Assembly: GCA_905205995.1 (NCBI GenBank) | Contig: CAJLFU010000008.1 | Span: forward strand, 1 to 58,899 | Source of the DNA: an uncultured Haemophilus sp. | GTDB lineage: Bacteria; Pseudomonadota; Gammaproteobacteria; Enterobacterales; Pasteurellaceae | Reading direction: 5' to 3' | DNA: 58,899 nucleotides | Notes under the pieces: generated by a model | What the model saw: only the letters and a program-made list of their open reading frames with translations | The model's database searches: none | Told to the model about the DNA's origin: nothing | Part shown: positions 26,336-35,069 of the stretch, piece after piece | Numbering within the stretch: the stretch's first letter is position 1 | Layout: every line of letters begins with the position of its first letter | Translations under genes and position numbers: made by a program

Positions 26336-27481
26336 ATGTATCCATTTAGTTTTCAAAACCCTACTCGCATTGAATTTGGTCTCGATAAAGAAAAAGAGAT
26401 GGGTAAATATATGCACGAATACGGTGCAAAAAAGACCTTAATTATCTATGGCAGTGAGCGTGTCAAACAATCAGGCTTATTTGAAGATGTGGCGAAAAGC
26501 TTGCGTGAGCATGGAATTGAATATATTGAATGTGGTGGGGTAAAAAGTAACCCGACAATCAGCAAAGTCCGTGAAGCCGTTGCAATGGCGAAAGCCTTTG
26601 GTGCAGATAGTGTTCTGAGTATTGGTGGAGGCTCTTGCCTTGATAGTGCGAAAGCGATCGCGGCTGGTGCGTGCTATGAGGGTGATACTTGGGACTTTTT
26701 TAAAGGCACACTGGTGCAAAAAGCATTAATGATTTTTGATGTGATCACCCTTGCGGCAACAGGCAGTGAAATGAACTGGGGAGCCGTCATTACCAATGAA
26801 GAAACACAGCAAAAATATTCAATTCACAGCAATCATTTATTCCCAAAAGTATCAATCATTAATCCGAAATTGCAAGCGACCGTCAGTCGTGATTATTTAG
26901 TGTATTCTGCCGCAGATATTATTGCTCATTCTATTGAAGCCTATTTCACGGCAGAATATCGTCCTGAAATTATTGATTTCTTAGTAGAAAGCAATATTAA
27001 AACCGTTATCCGTACGACTGAAATCCTGCTCAATGATCCACAAGATCTCAATGCTCGTGGCGAATTTGCCTGGGCAGCTACACTTGCATTGAACGGTTTA
27101 ACCCATTTAGGTATCTCACCTTACGGTTTCCCAAATCATATGATTGAGCATTCCATGAGTGCAATTTCAGATGTACCACATGGCGCAGGGCTCTCTGTAA
27201 TTATGCCTGCGTGGATGCAATGGTATCAATCTCAAAGACCTGCTCAATTCAAACGCTTTGCTAAGGAAATATTCGGCTTAGATAAGGCTGAAGACGGTAT
27301 CTTCGCCTTAAAAGCTTGGTTTGATAAAATCGGTACACCAACTCGTCTTGAACAACTTAGCATTGATGATAAAACCTTATCTGAAATTGTCGATAATGCG
27401 GTTCAAACTGCTATTAAGGCGAAAATGGATAAGATTTACACCAAAGAAGCTATTGAAGCAATTTTCGCTTTAGCGAAATAA
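26336..27481 (+). CDS. Iron-type (group III) alcohol dehydrogenase, YqhD/BDH-like
   Basis: A 381-residue alcohol/aldehyde oxidoreductase of the iron-containing family. GGGSCLDSAKAIA (residues 97-109) binds the nicotinamide cofactor. The metal ligands are D194 and H198 in AADIIAHSIEAY, H268 in GFPNHMIEH, and H282 in VPHGAGLSV. Overall it is closest to YqhD and butanol dehydrogenases, which reduce aldehydes. The substrate is unknown. It has a strong ribosome site (AAGGAG), a single uptake sequence just upstream and an 18-bp terminator downstream, so it is probably a single-gene unit. Confidence 0.9.
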   Translation: MYPFSFQNPTRIEFGLDKEKEMGKYMHEYGAKKTLIIYGSERVKQSGLFEDVAKSLREHGIEYIECGGVKSNPTISKVREAVAMAKAFGADSVLSIGGGSCLDSAKAIAAGACYEGDTWDFFKGTLVQKALMIFDVITLAATGSEMNWGAVITNEETQQKYSIHSNHLFPKVSIINPKLQATVSRDYLVYSAADIIAHSIEAYFTAEYRPEIIDFLVESNIKTVIRTTEILLNDPQDLNARGEFAWAATLALNGLTHLGISPYGFPNHMIEHSMSAISDVPHGAGLSVIMPAWMQWYQSQRPAQFKRFAKEIFGLDKAEDGIFALKAWFDKIGTPTRLEQLSIDDKTLSEIVDNAVQTAIKAKMDKIYTKEAIEAIFALAK

Positions 27482-27490
27482 TCTCTCATA

Positions 27491-27537
27491 AAAAGAGCGG
27501 TCAAATTCCATTGTTTTGTGAATTTGACCGCTCTTTT
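27491..27537 (+). terminator. Terminator of the alcohol dehydrogenase gene, variant uptake pair
   Basis: An 18-bp perfect stem (AAAAGAGCGGTCAAATTC and its complement) has an 11-nt loop. Both arms carry AAGAGCGGT, one base off the uptake core, and keep the extension AAATT in both directions. Confidence 0.85.
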
Positions 27538-27574
27538 ATATTCTCAATATTTCACTTTATTGAAAAGAACACAA

Positions 27575-27610
27575 AAAAATAACCGCACTTCAGTTACCCA
27601 AAGTGCGGTT
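27575..27610 (-). terminator. Terminator of rplA, uptake-sequence pair
   Basis: AACCGCACTT and AAGTGCGGTT form a 10-bp stem with a 10-nt loop. On the minus strand it is followed by seven Ts. It ends the rplK-rplA unit, so rplJ and rplL are not downstream here. Confidence 0.85.
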
Positions 27611-27636
27611 AATTTGAATTAAGTTTTAACGCTTAA

Positions 27637-28326
27637 TTATAGTGAAGCTTGATCAACAGCCACACCAGCACCCATAGTTGTAGAGATGCTTACTTTCTTG
27701 ATAAAGATACCTTTTGCAGTAGTTGGTTTTGCTTTGTTTAAAGCAGCCAATAATGCTTGAAGGTTTTCTTTTAATTGAACTTCAGAGAAGTTTGCTTTAC
27801 CAATTGTTGTGTGGATGATACCGTTTTTATCGTTACGATAACGGATCTGACCAGATTTAGCATTTTTAACTGCTTCAGCAACGTTTGGTGTTACGGTACC
27901 AACTTTAGGGTTTGGCATTAAACCACGTGGGCCTAATACTTGACCTAATTGACCAACAACACGCATTGCATCAGGAGAAGCGATAACAACGTCAAAGTTC
28001 ATTTCGCCTTTTTTGATTTGCTCTGCTAAATCTTCCATACCGACTAAATCAGCGCCAGCTTCTTTAGCTGCATCTGCGTTAGCACCTTGGGTGAACACAG
28101 CTACGCGTACTTCACGACCAGTACCGTGTGGTAATACAGTTGCACCACGAACGTTTTGGTCTGATTTACGAGGATCGATACCTAAGTTTACTGCAACGTC
28201 AACACTTTCAACGAATTTAGCTGTTGCGAATTGTTTTAATAACGCGATTGCTTCGTTGATTTCGTATGCTTTAGTAGAATCTACGCCAGCTTTGATTGCT
28301 TTCATTTTTTTAGTCAATTTAGCCAT
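27637..28326 (-). CDS. rplA: 50S ribosomal protein L1
   Basis: L1 builds the ribosomal L1 stalk next to the E site and represses its own operon by binding the rplK leader. The 229-residue length and the motifs PHGTGREVRVAVF, LGPRGLMPNPKVGTV and the C-terminal GIFIKKVSISTTMG are standard. It is 4 nt downstream of rplK and ends at a terminator instead of leading on to rplJL. Confidence 0.98.
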   Translation of the reverse strand: MAKLTKKMKAIKAGVDSTKAYEINEAIALLKQFATAKFVESVDVAVNLGIDPRKSDQNVRGATVLPHGTGREVRVAVFTQGANADAAKEAGADLVGMEDLAEQIKKGEMNFDVVIASPDAMRVVGQLGQVLGPRGLMPNPKVGTVTPNVAEAVKNAKSGQIRYRNDKNGIIHTTIGKANFSEVQLKENLQALLAALNKAKPTTAKGIFIKKVSISTTMGAGVAVDQASL

Positions 28327-28330
28327 CGTA

Positions 28331-28759
28331 TTATTCCTCCACCACTAGGCCCATTGAGCGAGCAGTACCAGCAATTGATTTCATTTTAGTTTCGATAGTC
28401 GCGCCAGTCATATCTGCTGCTTTAGTTTCAGCGATTTGACGAACTTGATCTAAAGTTACTTTACCCACTTTATCTTTGTTCGGTTTACCTGAACCAGATT
28501 TGATACCTGCAGCTTTTTTCAATAATACTGCTGCTGGTGGAGTTTTAGTAATGAAAGTGAATGAACGGTCTGCATATACAGTGATAACAACTGGAATTGG
28601 TAAACCTTTTTCTAAGCTCTCAGTACGAGCGTTGAATGCTTTACAGAATTCCATGATGTTCACACCTTGTTGACCTAATGCAGGACCAACTGGTGGTGAT
28701 GGGTTTGCCATACCAGCTGCAACTTGCAACTTAACGTATGCTTGGACTTTTTTTGCCAT
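28331..28759 (-). CDS. rplK: 50S ribosomal protein L11
   Basis: L11 forms the GTPase-associated centre with 23S rRNA and is needed for RelA activation. The 142-residue protein has the N-terminal PSPPVGPALGQQGVNIMEFCKAFN and the C-terminal RNA-binding part with GTARSMGL. It lies downstream of nusG past an uptake-sequence terminator, so it probably has its own promoter and leader. Confidence 0.98.
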   Translation of the reverse strand: MAKKVQAYVKLQVAAGMANPSPPVGPALGQQGVNIMEFCKAFNARTESLEKGLPIPVVITVYADRSFTFITKTPPAAVLLKKAAGIKSGSGKPNKDKVGKVTLDQVRQIAETKAADMTGATIETKMKSIAGTARSMGLVVEE

Positions 28760-28784
28760 TTTTTAGTTTCCTCTAAATGGGTAA

Positions 28785-28815
28785 TAACGCCGAAATCGGC
28801 TCCCCTGTTAATGAA
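28785..28815 (-). promoter_or_regulatory. Possible L1-binding leader of rplK
   Basis: In the 5' leader of rplK the minus strand reads GGGGAGCC next to a GCCG/CGGC hairpin with a 4-nt loop, about 30-45 nt before the start codon. This resembles the L1 target by which L1 represses its operon in E. coli. Family knowledge makes it likely, but the fold was judged by eye. Confidence 0.5.
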
Positions 28816-28874
28816 AGGCTGTATTTTAATTAATCAGCCTCGAAATTTCAAGCAGAAAAACTACTCGAAAAACA

Positions 28875-28900
28875 ACCGCACTTTATTTTTTAAGTGCGGT
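28875..28900 (-). terminator. Terminator of nusG, uptake-sequence pair
   Basis: ACCGCACTT and AAGTGCGGT form a stem with an 8-nt loop between nusG and rplK. The minus-strand tail is only moderately T-rich (GTTTTTCG), so termination may be partial. Confidence 0.7.
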
Positions 28901-28930
28901 CATTAAATTTCTTATTTTGGAAAAGGGAAA

Positions 28931-29488
28931 TTAACGTGTTTTTTCCACTTGACCAAATTCAAGCTCAACTGGTGTTGCACGACCGAAGATAGATACAGAC
29001 ACTTTTAAGCGACCTTTTTCGTAATCCACTTCTTCAACCGTACCATTAAAGTCAGCAAATGGACCTTCTGTCACACGCACTTCTTCACCTGGTTGATATT
29101 CTTTACGATGACGTGGTTTTTCAGCACTTTGCTCTAAACGATTTAAAATTAAATCTGCTTCACGTTTAGAGATTGGCGCTGGCTTATCTGGTGTACCACC
29201 GATAAAGCCCATTACACGTGGTACGCTTTTCACTAAGTGCCATGTGTCATCATTCATTGCCATTTCAACTAATACATAGCCAGGGAAGAATTTACGTTCG
29301 CTTTTACGACGTTTACCTGCTACGTTTTCAACGACTTCTTCAGTCGGCACTAACACTTCACCAAACTGATCTTCCATTTGTTGTTGTTTGATATATTCAC
29401 GCAATGTGATTGCAACACGACTCTCAAAGCCTGAGAATGCTTGCAATACATACCAACGTTTTTTGGATACGTTTTCAGTTTCGCTCAT
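28931..29488 (-). CDS. nusG: Transcription termination/antitermination factor NusG
   Basis: NusG binds RNA polymerase, couples it to ribosomes through S10 and stimulates Rho. The 185-residue protein has the NGN domain (RWYVLQAFSGFE to MGFIGG) and a C-terminal KOW domain (GEEVRVTEGPFADFNGTVEEVD). It starts 1 nt after the secE stop, so the two are coupled. Confidence 0.98.
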   Translation of the reverse strand: MSETENVSKKRWYVLQAFSGFESRVAITLREYIKQQQMEDQFGEVLVPTEEVVENVAGKRRKSERKFFPGYVLVEMAMNDDTWHLVKSVPRVMGFIGGTPDKPAPISKREADLILNRLEQSAEKPRHRKEYQPGEEVRVTEGPFADFNGTVEEVDYEKGRLKVSVSIFGRATPVELEFGQVEKTR

Positions 29489-29489
29489 T

Positions 29490-29906
29490 TTAGAATCTCA
29501 AATCAGTTAAGAAGTTAATCAATGCAATGATAATTGAATCAATTGCCCAGAAGAATAAAGAGGTAAGCACGGTTACCCCAATTACGATTAAAGTTGTTTG
29601 ACGTGTTTCTGCACGAGTTGGCCATACCACTTTACGACCTTCAACTTTTGCTTCGCTAAAGAATGTACGAGCTTTTGTACCTTGATTAGTAATTGCAGCT
29701 AAACCAAAGGCAATTAATAAAGCGACAACTACGCCAACTACACGTACAGGTAAAGAGAAGGCGTCTTTAAAATAAACGTTACCAATCGCTGCAGCAGTAA
29801 AAAATGCCACAGAAAGAATCCAAAGAAGCGTGTTTAAGCCTTTTGATTTTCCTTCTACGACTTGTTCTTGGTCGTGTTTCTTTTTCTCAACAATTTCAGT
29901 TGCCAT
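29490..29906 (-). CDS. secE: Protein translocase subunit SecE
   Basis: SecE clamps SecY in the SecYEG translocon. The 138-residue protein is the long, three-helix type found in gammaproteobacteria, with helices near residues 25-45, 50-72 and 105-128. The conserved cytoplasmic segment EGRKVVWPTRAETRQT precedes the last helix. It is followed directly by nusG and lies downstream of clpX, as in H. influenzae. Confidence 0.96.
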   Translation of the reverse strand: MATEIVEKKKHDQEQVVEGKSKGLNTLLWILSVAFFTAAAIGNVYFKDAFSLPVRVVGVVVALLIAFGLAAITNQGTKARTFFSEAKVEGRKVVWPTRAETRQTTLIVIGVTVLTSLFFWAIDSIIIALINFLTDLRF

Positions 29907-30027
29907 AAGTGAATCCGTATAAAATAAGGGATAAATAATTTTTAGATTAATTTCAGAACGTGCGATTGTAGCATTTTCTTTCGGGATTGCCTATGAAAAA
30001 TATTAGAAAAAACAACCGCACTTTCTG

Positions 30028-31266
30028 TTAATTTTTATATTCGAGCTTCGGTGGTTTGTTATCAACGATGGTTTCTTCATCCACAATCACTTTTCGCAAG
30101 TTTTCGATTGAAGGTAAATCATACATCGTATCTAACAATACAGCCTCAACGATTGAGCGTAAACCACGCGCACCAGTTTTACGTTCAAGGGCTTTTTTCG
30201 CCATCGCTTTTAATGCTTCTGGGGTGAATTCAAGTTCCACATCTTCTAAGCCAAATAATGCTTGATATTGTTTGGTCAGTGCATTTTTCGGTTGAGTAAG
30301 GATCTGAATCAACGCTTCTTCATCTAATTCGCTTAATGGCGCAATCATTGGAAGACGACCAATAAATTCTGGAATTAAACCAAATTTCATTAAATCATCC
30401 GGCTCAACTTGACGGAATAATTCAGAAAGATTTTCTTTCTCTTCTTCCTTCTCTACTTTCGCATCAAAGCCAATTCCTGTATCAGTTTGTGTACGCTTAC
30501 CGATAATTTTATCTAAGCCAGCAAATGCCCCACCACAAATAAAGAGGATTTTTGAGGTATCCACTTTCAACATTTCTTGTTGAGGGTGTTTACGTCCACC
30601 TTGTGGCGGTACAGATGCGATAGTGCCTTCAATTAATTTCAATAAGGCTTGTTGCACACCTTCACCAGACACATCGCGAGTAATAGACGCACCTTCTGAT
30701 TTACGACTAATTTTATCAATTTCATCAATATAGATAATGCCCTGCTCTGCTTTTTCCGTATCGTAATCGCAGTTTTGCAATAATTTTTGCAGCACATTTT
30801 CCACGTCTTCGCCCACATAACCGGCTTCAGTTAACGTCGTCGCATCAGCCATAGCAAAAGGTACATTTAAACGACGCGCCAAAGTTTGTGCTAATAAGGT
30901 TTTACCGCTACCTGTTGGACCAATTAACAAGATGTTACTTTTACCTAATTCCACATCATTGCTTTGGTGGTTCGTACGTAAGCGTTTATAGTGATTGTAA
31001 ACCGCCACTGACAAGACTTTTTTCGCATAATCTTGCCCAATCACATAATCATCTAAGTGCGCACGAATTTCGTGCGGTGTCGGTAATTTTTCTTCAACTG
31101 CCAGTTCGCTAGGTGTTTCGATTTCCCCACTGTCTTCCAACATACTGTGGCAAAGCTCGATACACTCGTTACAAATATAACCATCTGTACCTGCAATTAA
31201 TTTACCTACTTCACTTTTTTCTCTTCCGCAGAAAGAACAGTGAAGGTCGTTATCATTTGTTGTCAT
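30028..31266 (-). CDS. clpX: ATP-dependent Clp protease ATPase subunit ClpX
   Basis: ClpX is the AAA+ unfoldase that feeds substrates such as SsrA-tagged proteins to ClpP. The N-terminal zinc-binding domain has four cysteines (CSFC and CNECIELC). The ATPase core has Walker A GPTGSGKTLLA, Walker B IIYIDEIDKI, the RKSEGAS region and the sensor ARGLRS. The 412-residue length is normal. It follows clpP after 9 nt in the tig-clpP-clpX order. Confidence 0.98.
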   Translation of the reverse strand: MTTNDNDLHCSFCGREKSEVGKLIAGTDGYICNECIELCHSMLEDSGEIETPSELAVEEKLPTPHEIRAHLDDYVIGQDYAKKVLSVAVYNHYKRLRTNHQSNDVELGKSNILLIGPTGSGKTLLAQTLARRLNVPFAMADATTLTEAGYVGEDVENVLQKLLQNCDYDTEKAEQGIIYIDEIDKISRKSEGASITRDVSGEGVQQALLKLIEGTIASVPPQGGRKHPQQEMLKVDTSKILFICGGAFAGLDKIIGKRTQTDTGIGFDAKVEKEEEKENLSELFRQVEPDDLMKFGLIPEFIGRLPMIAPLSELDEEALIQILTQPKNALTKQYQALFGLEDVELEFTPEALKAMAKKALERKTGARGLRSIVEAVLLDTMYDLPSIENLRKVIVDEETIVDNKPPKLEYKN

Positions 31267-31275
31267 GTTAAATCC

Positions 31276-31857
31276 TTAACGTTTAATCAACACATCGTCC
31301 ACTAAGCCGTAAGCTTTTGCTTCTTCTGCCGACATAAAGTTGTCACGATCGGTGTCTTTTTCGATACGCTCGATGCTTTGACCTGTATGGAAAGCAAGAC
31401 GCTCGTTTAAGGTTTGTTTGATTTTTAAAATTTCTTGAGCGTGGATCTGAATATCTGATGCTTGTCCACGGAAACCACCCAACGGTTGGTGAATCATCAC
31501 TCGTGCATTCGGTAATGCAGCTCGTTTTCCTGCTGCTCCTCCTGCAAGTAAAAATGCGCCCATTGAGCAAGCTTGGCCAATGCAAAGAGTACGCACATCC
31601 GGTTTAATAAATTGCATGGTATCGTAAATTGCCATACCCGCAGTCACTGAACCGCCTGGTGAGTTAATATAAATATTGATGTCTTTTTTCGGATCTTCTG
31701 ATTCTAAGAAAAGTAGCTGTGCCACAATCAAATTTGCCATACGATCTTCTACTTCACCACTCAAGAAGATCACGCGCTCTTTTAATAGGCGGGAATAAAT
31801 GTCGTACGAACGTTCACCACGAGAGGTTTGTTCGACAACCATAGGAATTACACTCAT
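31276..31857 (-). CDS. clpP: ATP-dependent Clp protease proteolytic subunit ClpP
   Basis: ClpP is the serine peptidase barrel of ClpXP/ClpAP. The catalytic triad is visible as S98 (QACSMGAFLL), H123 (MIHQPLGG) and D172 (TDRDNFMS). At 193 residues it is the usual length with a short propeptide. It is upstream of clpX, and downstream of tig past an uptake-sequence terminator. Confidence 0.98.
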   Translation of the reverse strand: MSVIPMVVEQTSRGERSYDIYSRLLKERVIFLSGEVEDRMANLIVAQLLFLESEDPKKDINIYINSPGGSVTAGMAIYDTMQFIKPDVRTLCIGQACSMGAFLLAGGAAGKRAALPNARVMIHQPLGGFRGQASDIQIHAQEILKIKQTLNERLAFHTGQSIERIEKDTDRDNFMSAEEAKAYGLVDDVLIKR

Positions 31858-31919
31858 TTTTGCCCCTAAATATGTGCTAAAAAATCGGGCAATATTCTAC
31901 CCGAAAATCAGTAAAAACA

Positions 31920-31959
31920 AAATGCGGTCGCTTTTCATTTAAAAAAACGACCGCACTTT
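31920..31959 (-). terminator. Terminator of tig, uptake-sequence pair
   Basis: TGCGGTCG and CGACCGCA pair around a 17-nt interior; one uptake core is exact, the other has lost its G (AATGCGGT). Read on the minus strand it follows tig and precedes clpP, with a T-rich tail (TTTTGTTTTTA). Confidence 0.75.
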
Positions 31960-32001
31960 TCGATGATATACCTGTGAATTTAATTCACGTTCTATCAATT
32001 A

Positions 32002-33300
32002 TTATGCTTGTGGATTCATGATCTCATCAAATGAAGACGCTTTTTCAGTCACTTGAGCTTTAGCAAGAACGGCATCAACTGCTTGTTCTTCTAATACTAC
32101 GTTGCGAATGTTGTTCATTAACTCTTCATTTTGGCTGTAATATTCAACGACTTCAGCCGGTTGTTCGTAAGCAGAAGCGATATCCGCGATCATTGCTTTC
32201 GCACGTTCTTCATCCGCTTTCAATTCGTTTGATTTGATCACTTCAGAGAATAATAAACCAACTTGAACACGACGTTTTGCATCAGCTTCAAATAACTCAC
32301 GTGGTAATTGTGCAGCTTGTTGTGCATTGCCACCGAAACGTTGTGCTGCTTGGTTACGTAACACATTGATTTCTTCTTCTACTGCAGAAGCTGGAACATC
32401 AATTGGGTTTTGTTCGATTAAACCGTTGATCACTTGTTGTTTAACGCGAGAAACTAATGCGTTTTTCAATTCACGTTCCATGTTTTTACGGATTTCTGCA
32501 CGTAAATCTGCCACAGTTTTGGTGTTTGGACCAAATTTAGCAACGAATTCATCTGTTAATTCTGGTAATTCCATTTCTTCTACTTTTTTCAAGGTGATCG
32601 CAAATTTTGCATCTTTACCTTTTAAGTTTTCAGAATGGTATTCCGCTGGGAAAGTCACATTGATATCGAATTGTTCGCCTGCTTTGTGACCTACGATGCC
32701 CTCTTCAAAACCAGGAATCATGCGGCCTTGGCCCATGAATAGAACGAAATCAGTTGCTTTACCGCCTTCGAATTCTTCGCCATCTACTGAACCAACGAAG
32801 TCGATTGTTACGCGTGAATCTGCTTTAGCTGCTGCTTTGCTTTCAACCCAAGTTGCTTGTTGTTTACGTAATACATCGATCATTTTATCGATATCAGCTT
32901 CAGTGATTTCAACAGTTGGTTTCTCAACTTTGATGTTTTCTAAGCCTTTTAATTCAACTTCTGGGTACACTTCGAAAGTTGCAGTGAATGATAAATCTTT
33001 ACCAGGTTCGAACGTTTCGATAGCGAAAGTTGGACGACCTGCGATGTTGATTTTCTCAGCGATTACTGCATCAAAGAAATGACGTGGTAATAAATCGTTT
33101 AATACATCTTGACGGATTGATGCGCCAAAACGTTGTTCAATGATGTGAGCTGGCACGTGACCTTTACGGAAACCATCAACACGTACATTTTTTGCTGCAC
33201 GTTTGAATTCTTCACGAGTTGCTTTTTCTACAGCTTCAGCTGGAACGGTGATCGTCACACGACGCTCTAAACCTTGAGTTGTTTCAATATTTAATGACAT
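32002..33300 (-). CDS. tig: Trigger factor
   Basis: Trigger factor is the ribosome-bound chaperone that meets nascent chains. The ribosome-binding loop VDGFRKGHVPAHII (about residues 42-55), the central FKBP-type peptidyl-prolyl isomerase domain (about 150-245, with VDGEEFEGGKATDFVLFMGQGRMIPGFEEGIVG) and the long helical C-terminal domain are all present. The frame is open four codons further, but the ATG at 33300, with GAGGT about 5 nt upstream, gives 432 residues, the standard size. Confidence 0.98.
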   Translation of the reverse strand: MSLNIETTQGLERRVTITVPAEAVEKATREEFKRAAKNVRVDGFRKGHVPAHIIEQRFGASIRQDVLNDLLPRHFFDAVIAEKINIAGRPTFAIETFEPGKDLSFTATFEVYPEVELKGLENIKVEKPTVEITEADIDKMIDVLRKQQATWVESKAAAKADSRVTIDFVGSVDGEEFEGGKATDFVLFMGQGRMIPGFEEGIVGHKAGEQFDINVTFPAEYHSENLKGKDAKFAITLKKVEEMELPELTDEFVAKFGPNTKTVADLRAEIRKNMERELKNALVSRVKQQVINGLIEQNPIDVPASAVEEEINVLRNQAAQRFGGNAQQAAQLPRELFEADAKRRVQVGLLFSEVIKSNELKADEERAKAMIADIASAYEQPAEVVEYYSQNEELMNNIRNVVLEEQAVDAVLAKAQVTEKASSFDEIMNPQA

Positions 33301-33474
33301 TTGTAACCTCAATTAATGTTGCACTCGGTAAAAACCACACCGAACACGTTATTGTTTGTAAAAATAAAAAACCGCCAAATTATAGCGAAAGAAAATCAAA
33401 CAGTCGATAGAAACCGGAAAATTCAATAGAAAACCCGCTAAAATTGCACAATTTATCAACAATTTTTGATAAAG

Positions 33475-33508
33475 AAAAAAGTGCGGTCAAAAATAACCGC
33501 ACTTTTTA
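33475..33508 (-). terminator. Terminator of kbp, uptake-sequence pair
   Basis: AAAGTGCGGT and ACCGCACTTT form a perfect stem with an 8-nt loop. The minus strand continues with a T run. It starts 6 nt after the kbp stop codon. Confidence 0.88.
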
Positions 33509-33513
33509 TCGAA

Positions 33514-33954
33514 TTATAAACCTTTCGGTAAACGAATTTTTTGACCTGGGAAAATCTTATCCGCGTCTTTAATCACTTCTTTGTTCGCTTCAACGATCGC
33601 GGTATATTTCGCGCCATTTCCGTAAGCTTTCTCAGCGATTTTCCACAAGGTGTCACCTTTTTGGATTACATAGAATGTTTCATCACTGCCTAAGGTTTCA
33701 CCGTTATTGATGCTTGCATCGCTTGTTACTGAGTGGATACCTTGAATGTTACCCGCCATTAATACTGCTTTTTCTAATGCCGCTGCAGTTGATGCCACAC
33801 CTTGGATATTTGCTACACCATTTTCAACGGTAACAGATAAGTTTTCCACGCCTGGATTGTCTTCTGCGATGTGTTGAGTCACTGCTTTAGACGCCTCTTC
33901 TTCTTTAGAGAAAACTTTCTTACCAATGTCACTGACAAAATCAAATAAACCCAT
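33514..33954 (-). CDS. kbp: Kbp-like BON and LysM domain protein
   Basis: A 146-residue protein like E. coli Kbp (YgaU), a cytoplasmic potassium-binding protein. It has the MGLFDFV start, a BON domain (about 25-80, LSVTVENGVANIQGVA) and a C-terminal LysM domain (about 93-143, FYVIQKGDTLWKIAEKAYG then IFPGQKIRLP). There is no signal peptide, which fits a cytoplasmic protein despite the LysM. Potassium binding is inferred from the family. It is monocistronic and divergent from ypfJ. Confidence 0.9.
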   Translation of the reverse strand: MGLFDFVSDIGKKVFSKEEEASKAVTQHIAEDNPGVENLSVTVENGVANIQGVASTAAALEKAVLMAGNIQGIHSVTSDASINNGETLGSDETFYVIQKGDTLWKIAEKAYGNGAKYTAIVEANKEVIKDADKIFPGQKIRLPKGL

Positions 33955-34131
33955 TTTAAAGTTCCTTTTGTATGTTTGTTTAAGGGATTATTACGATACT
34001 GAAATTCCCTTCAGAAGTCTATAAATCAGAGTGTAAAGCTATGTAAATATTTCAAGAAAACTGATCTAAAATTGACCGCACTTTGATAGAATACGCCGAT
34101 TTTTAATTTACTCACTCAGAAAGGAAAAATT

Positions 34132-34968
34132 ATGCGTTGGCAAGGTCGTAGAGAAAGCTCAAATATTGAAGACAGACGTGGCTCCGGCGGCGGTAACTTC
34201 GGTGGTGGAAGAGGAACTGGTGTTTTCGGTATTATTATCTTATTAGTTGGTGCTTATTATGGCGTGGATCTTTCAGGCTTAGTTGGCACACCAGATTTTT
34301 CAGGACAAAGCTCTCAACGATTAGAAACCCAAGAAGAACAGCAGCTTGCGAGTCTTTCTAAAGTTGTATTAGCGGATACTGAAACCGTTTGGGGACAATA
34401 TTTTAGACGAATGGGTAAAACCTATAGCGAGCCAACCATGGTGCTTTACAATGGCGTAACCCCAACCGCTTGCGGTACCGGTCAATCTGCAATGGGCCCA
34501 TTCTACTGCCCAAGCGATCGCAAAGTTTACCTTGATTTATCATTCTATAATGAAATGAAAAATAAATTGGGTGCAGCAGGTGATTCAGCCTTTGCTTATG
34601 TGATTGCACACGAAGTCGGTCATCATGTACAAAATATGCTTGGTATTCTGCCACAAGTGAATCGCGCACAACAAAGCAGCGATCGTAAAACGGCAAATCA
34701 ACTTTCTGTTCAATTAGAACTTCAAGCTGACTGTTTCGCCGGTGTTTGGGCGAGCCAAGCGGTGAAAAGTGGTTTATTTGAACGCGGTGATGAAGAAAAA
34801 GCATTTAATGCAGCAGAAGCTGTAGGCGATGACCGTTTACAAAAACGCAGCCAAGGTTATGTGGTACCGGATAGCTTCACTCACGGCACATCTGCACAGC
34901 GTCTAGAATGGTTCAGAAAAGGCTTACAAAGCGCTAACCCTTCTGTATGTAATACTTTTAACCAATAA
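34132..34968 (+). CDS. ypfJ: YpfJ-family putative neutral zinc metallopeptidase
   Basis: A 278-residue membrane-anchored protein of the YpfJ family. A Gly-rich N-terminal tail precedes one membrane segment (about 29-50). The zinc motif HEVGHH (H160, E161, H164) and a downstream ELQADCFAGVWA segment carrying the third metal ligand match the zincin-like fold. Substrates and role are unknown. Two cysteines in PTACGTG and FYCPSD may pair. The start ATG has AAGGAAAAATT before it. It is monocistronic with its own terminator. Confidence 0.9.
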   Translation: MRWQGRRESSNIEDRRGSGGGNFGGGRGTGVFGIIILLVGAYYGVDLSGLVGTPDFSGQSSQRLETQEEQQLASLSKVVLADTETVWGQYFRRMGKTYSEPTMVLYNGVTPTACGTGQSAMGPFYCPSDRKVYLDLSFYNEMKNKLGAAGDSAFAYVIAHEVGHHVQNMLGILPQVNRAQQSSDRKTANQLSVQLELQADCFAGVWASQAVKSGLFERGDEEKAFNAAEAVGDDRLQKRSQGYVVPDSFTHGTSAQRLEWFRKGLQSANPSVCNTFNQ

Positions 34969-34975
34969 GATCTTT

Positions 34976-35002
34976 AAGGCTGATTAATATCAGCCTTTTT
35001 TA
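34976..35002 (+). terminator. Terminator of ypfJ
   Basis: AAGGCTGAT and ATCAGCCTT form a perfect 9-bp stem with a 4-nt loop, followed by a T run. It begins 8 nt after the stop codon and is not an uptake-sequence pair. Confidence 0.9.
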
Positions 35003-35023
35003 TTTCTGTTCATTTAAACATAA

Positions 35024-35053
35024 AAAAGAGCGGTCAATTTTGACCACTCTTTT
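35024..35053 (-). terminator. Terminator of ileS, variant uptake pair
   Basis: AAAAGAGCGGTCA and TGACCACTCTTTT pair with one mismatch around a 4-nt loop. On the minus strand it runs into six Ts. The arms carry the AAGAGCGGT variant, and its complement has lost a further base. Confidence 0.8.
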
Positions 35054-35069
35054 CTTCATAATTTTAAGC

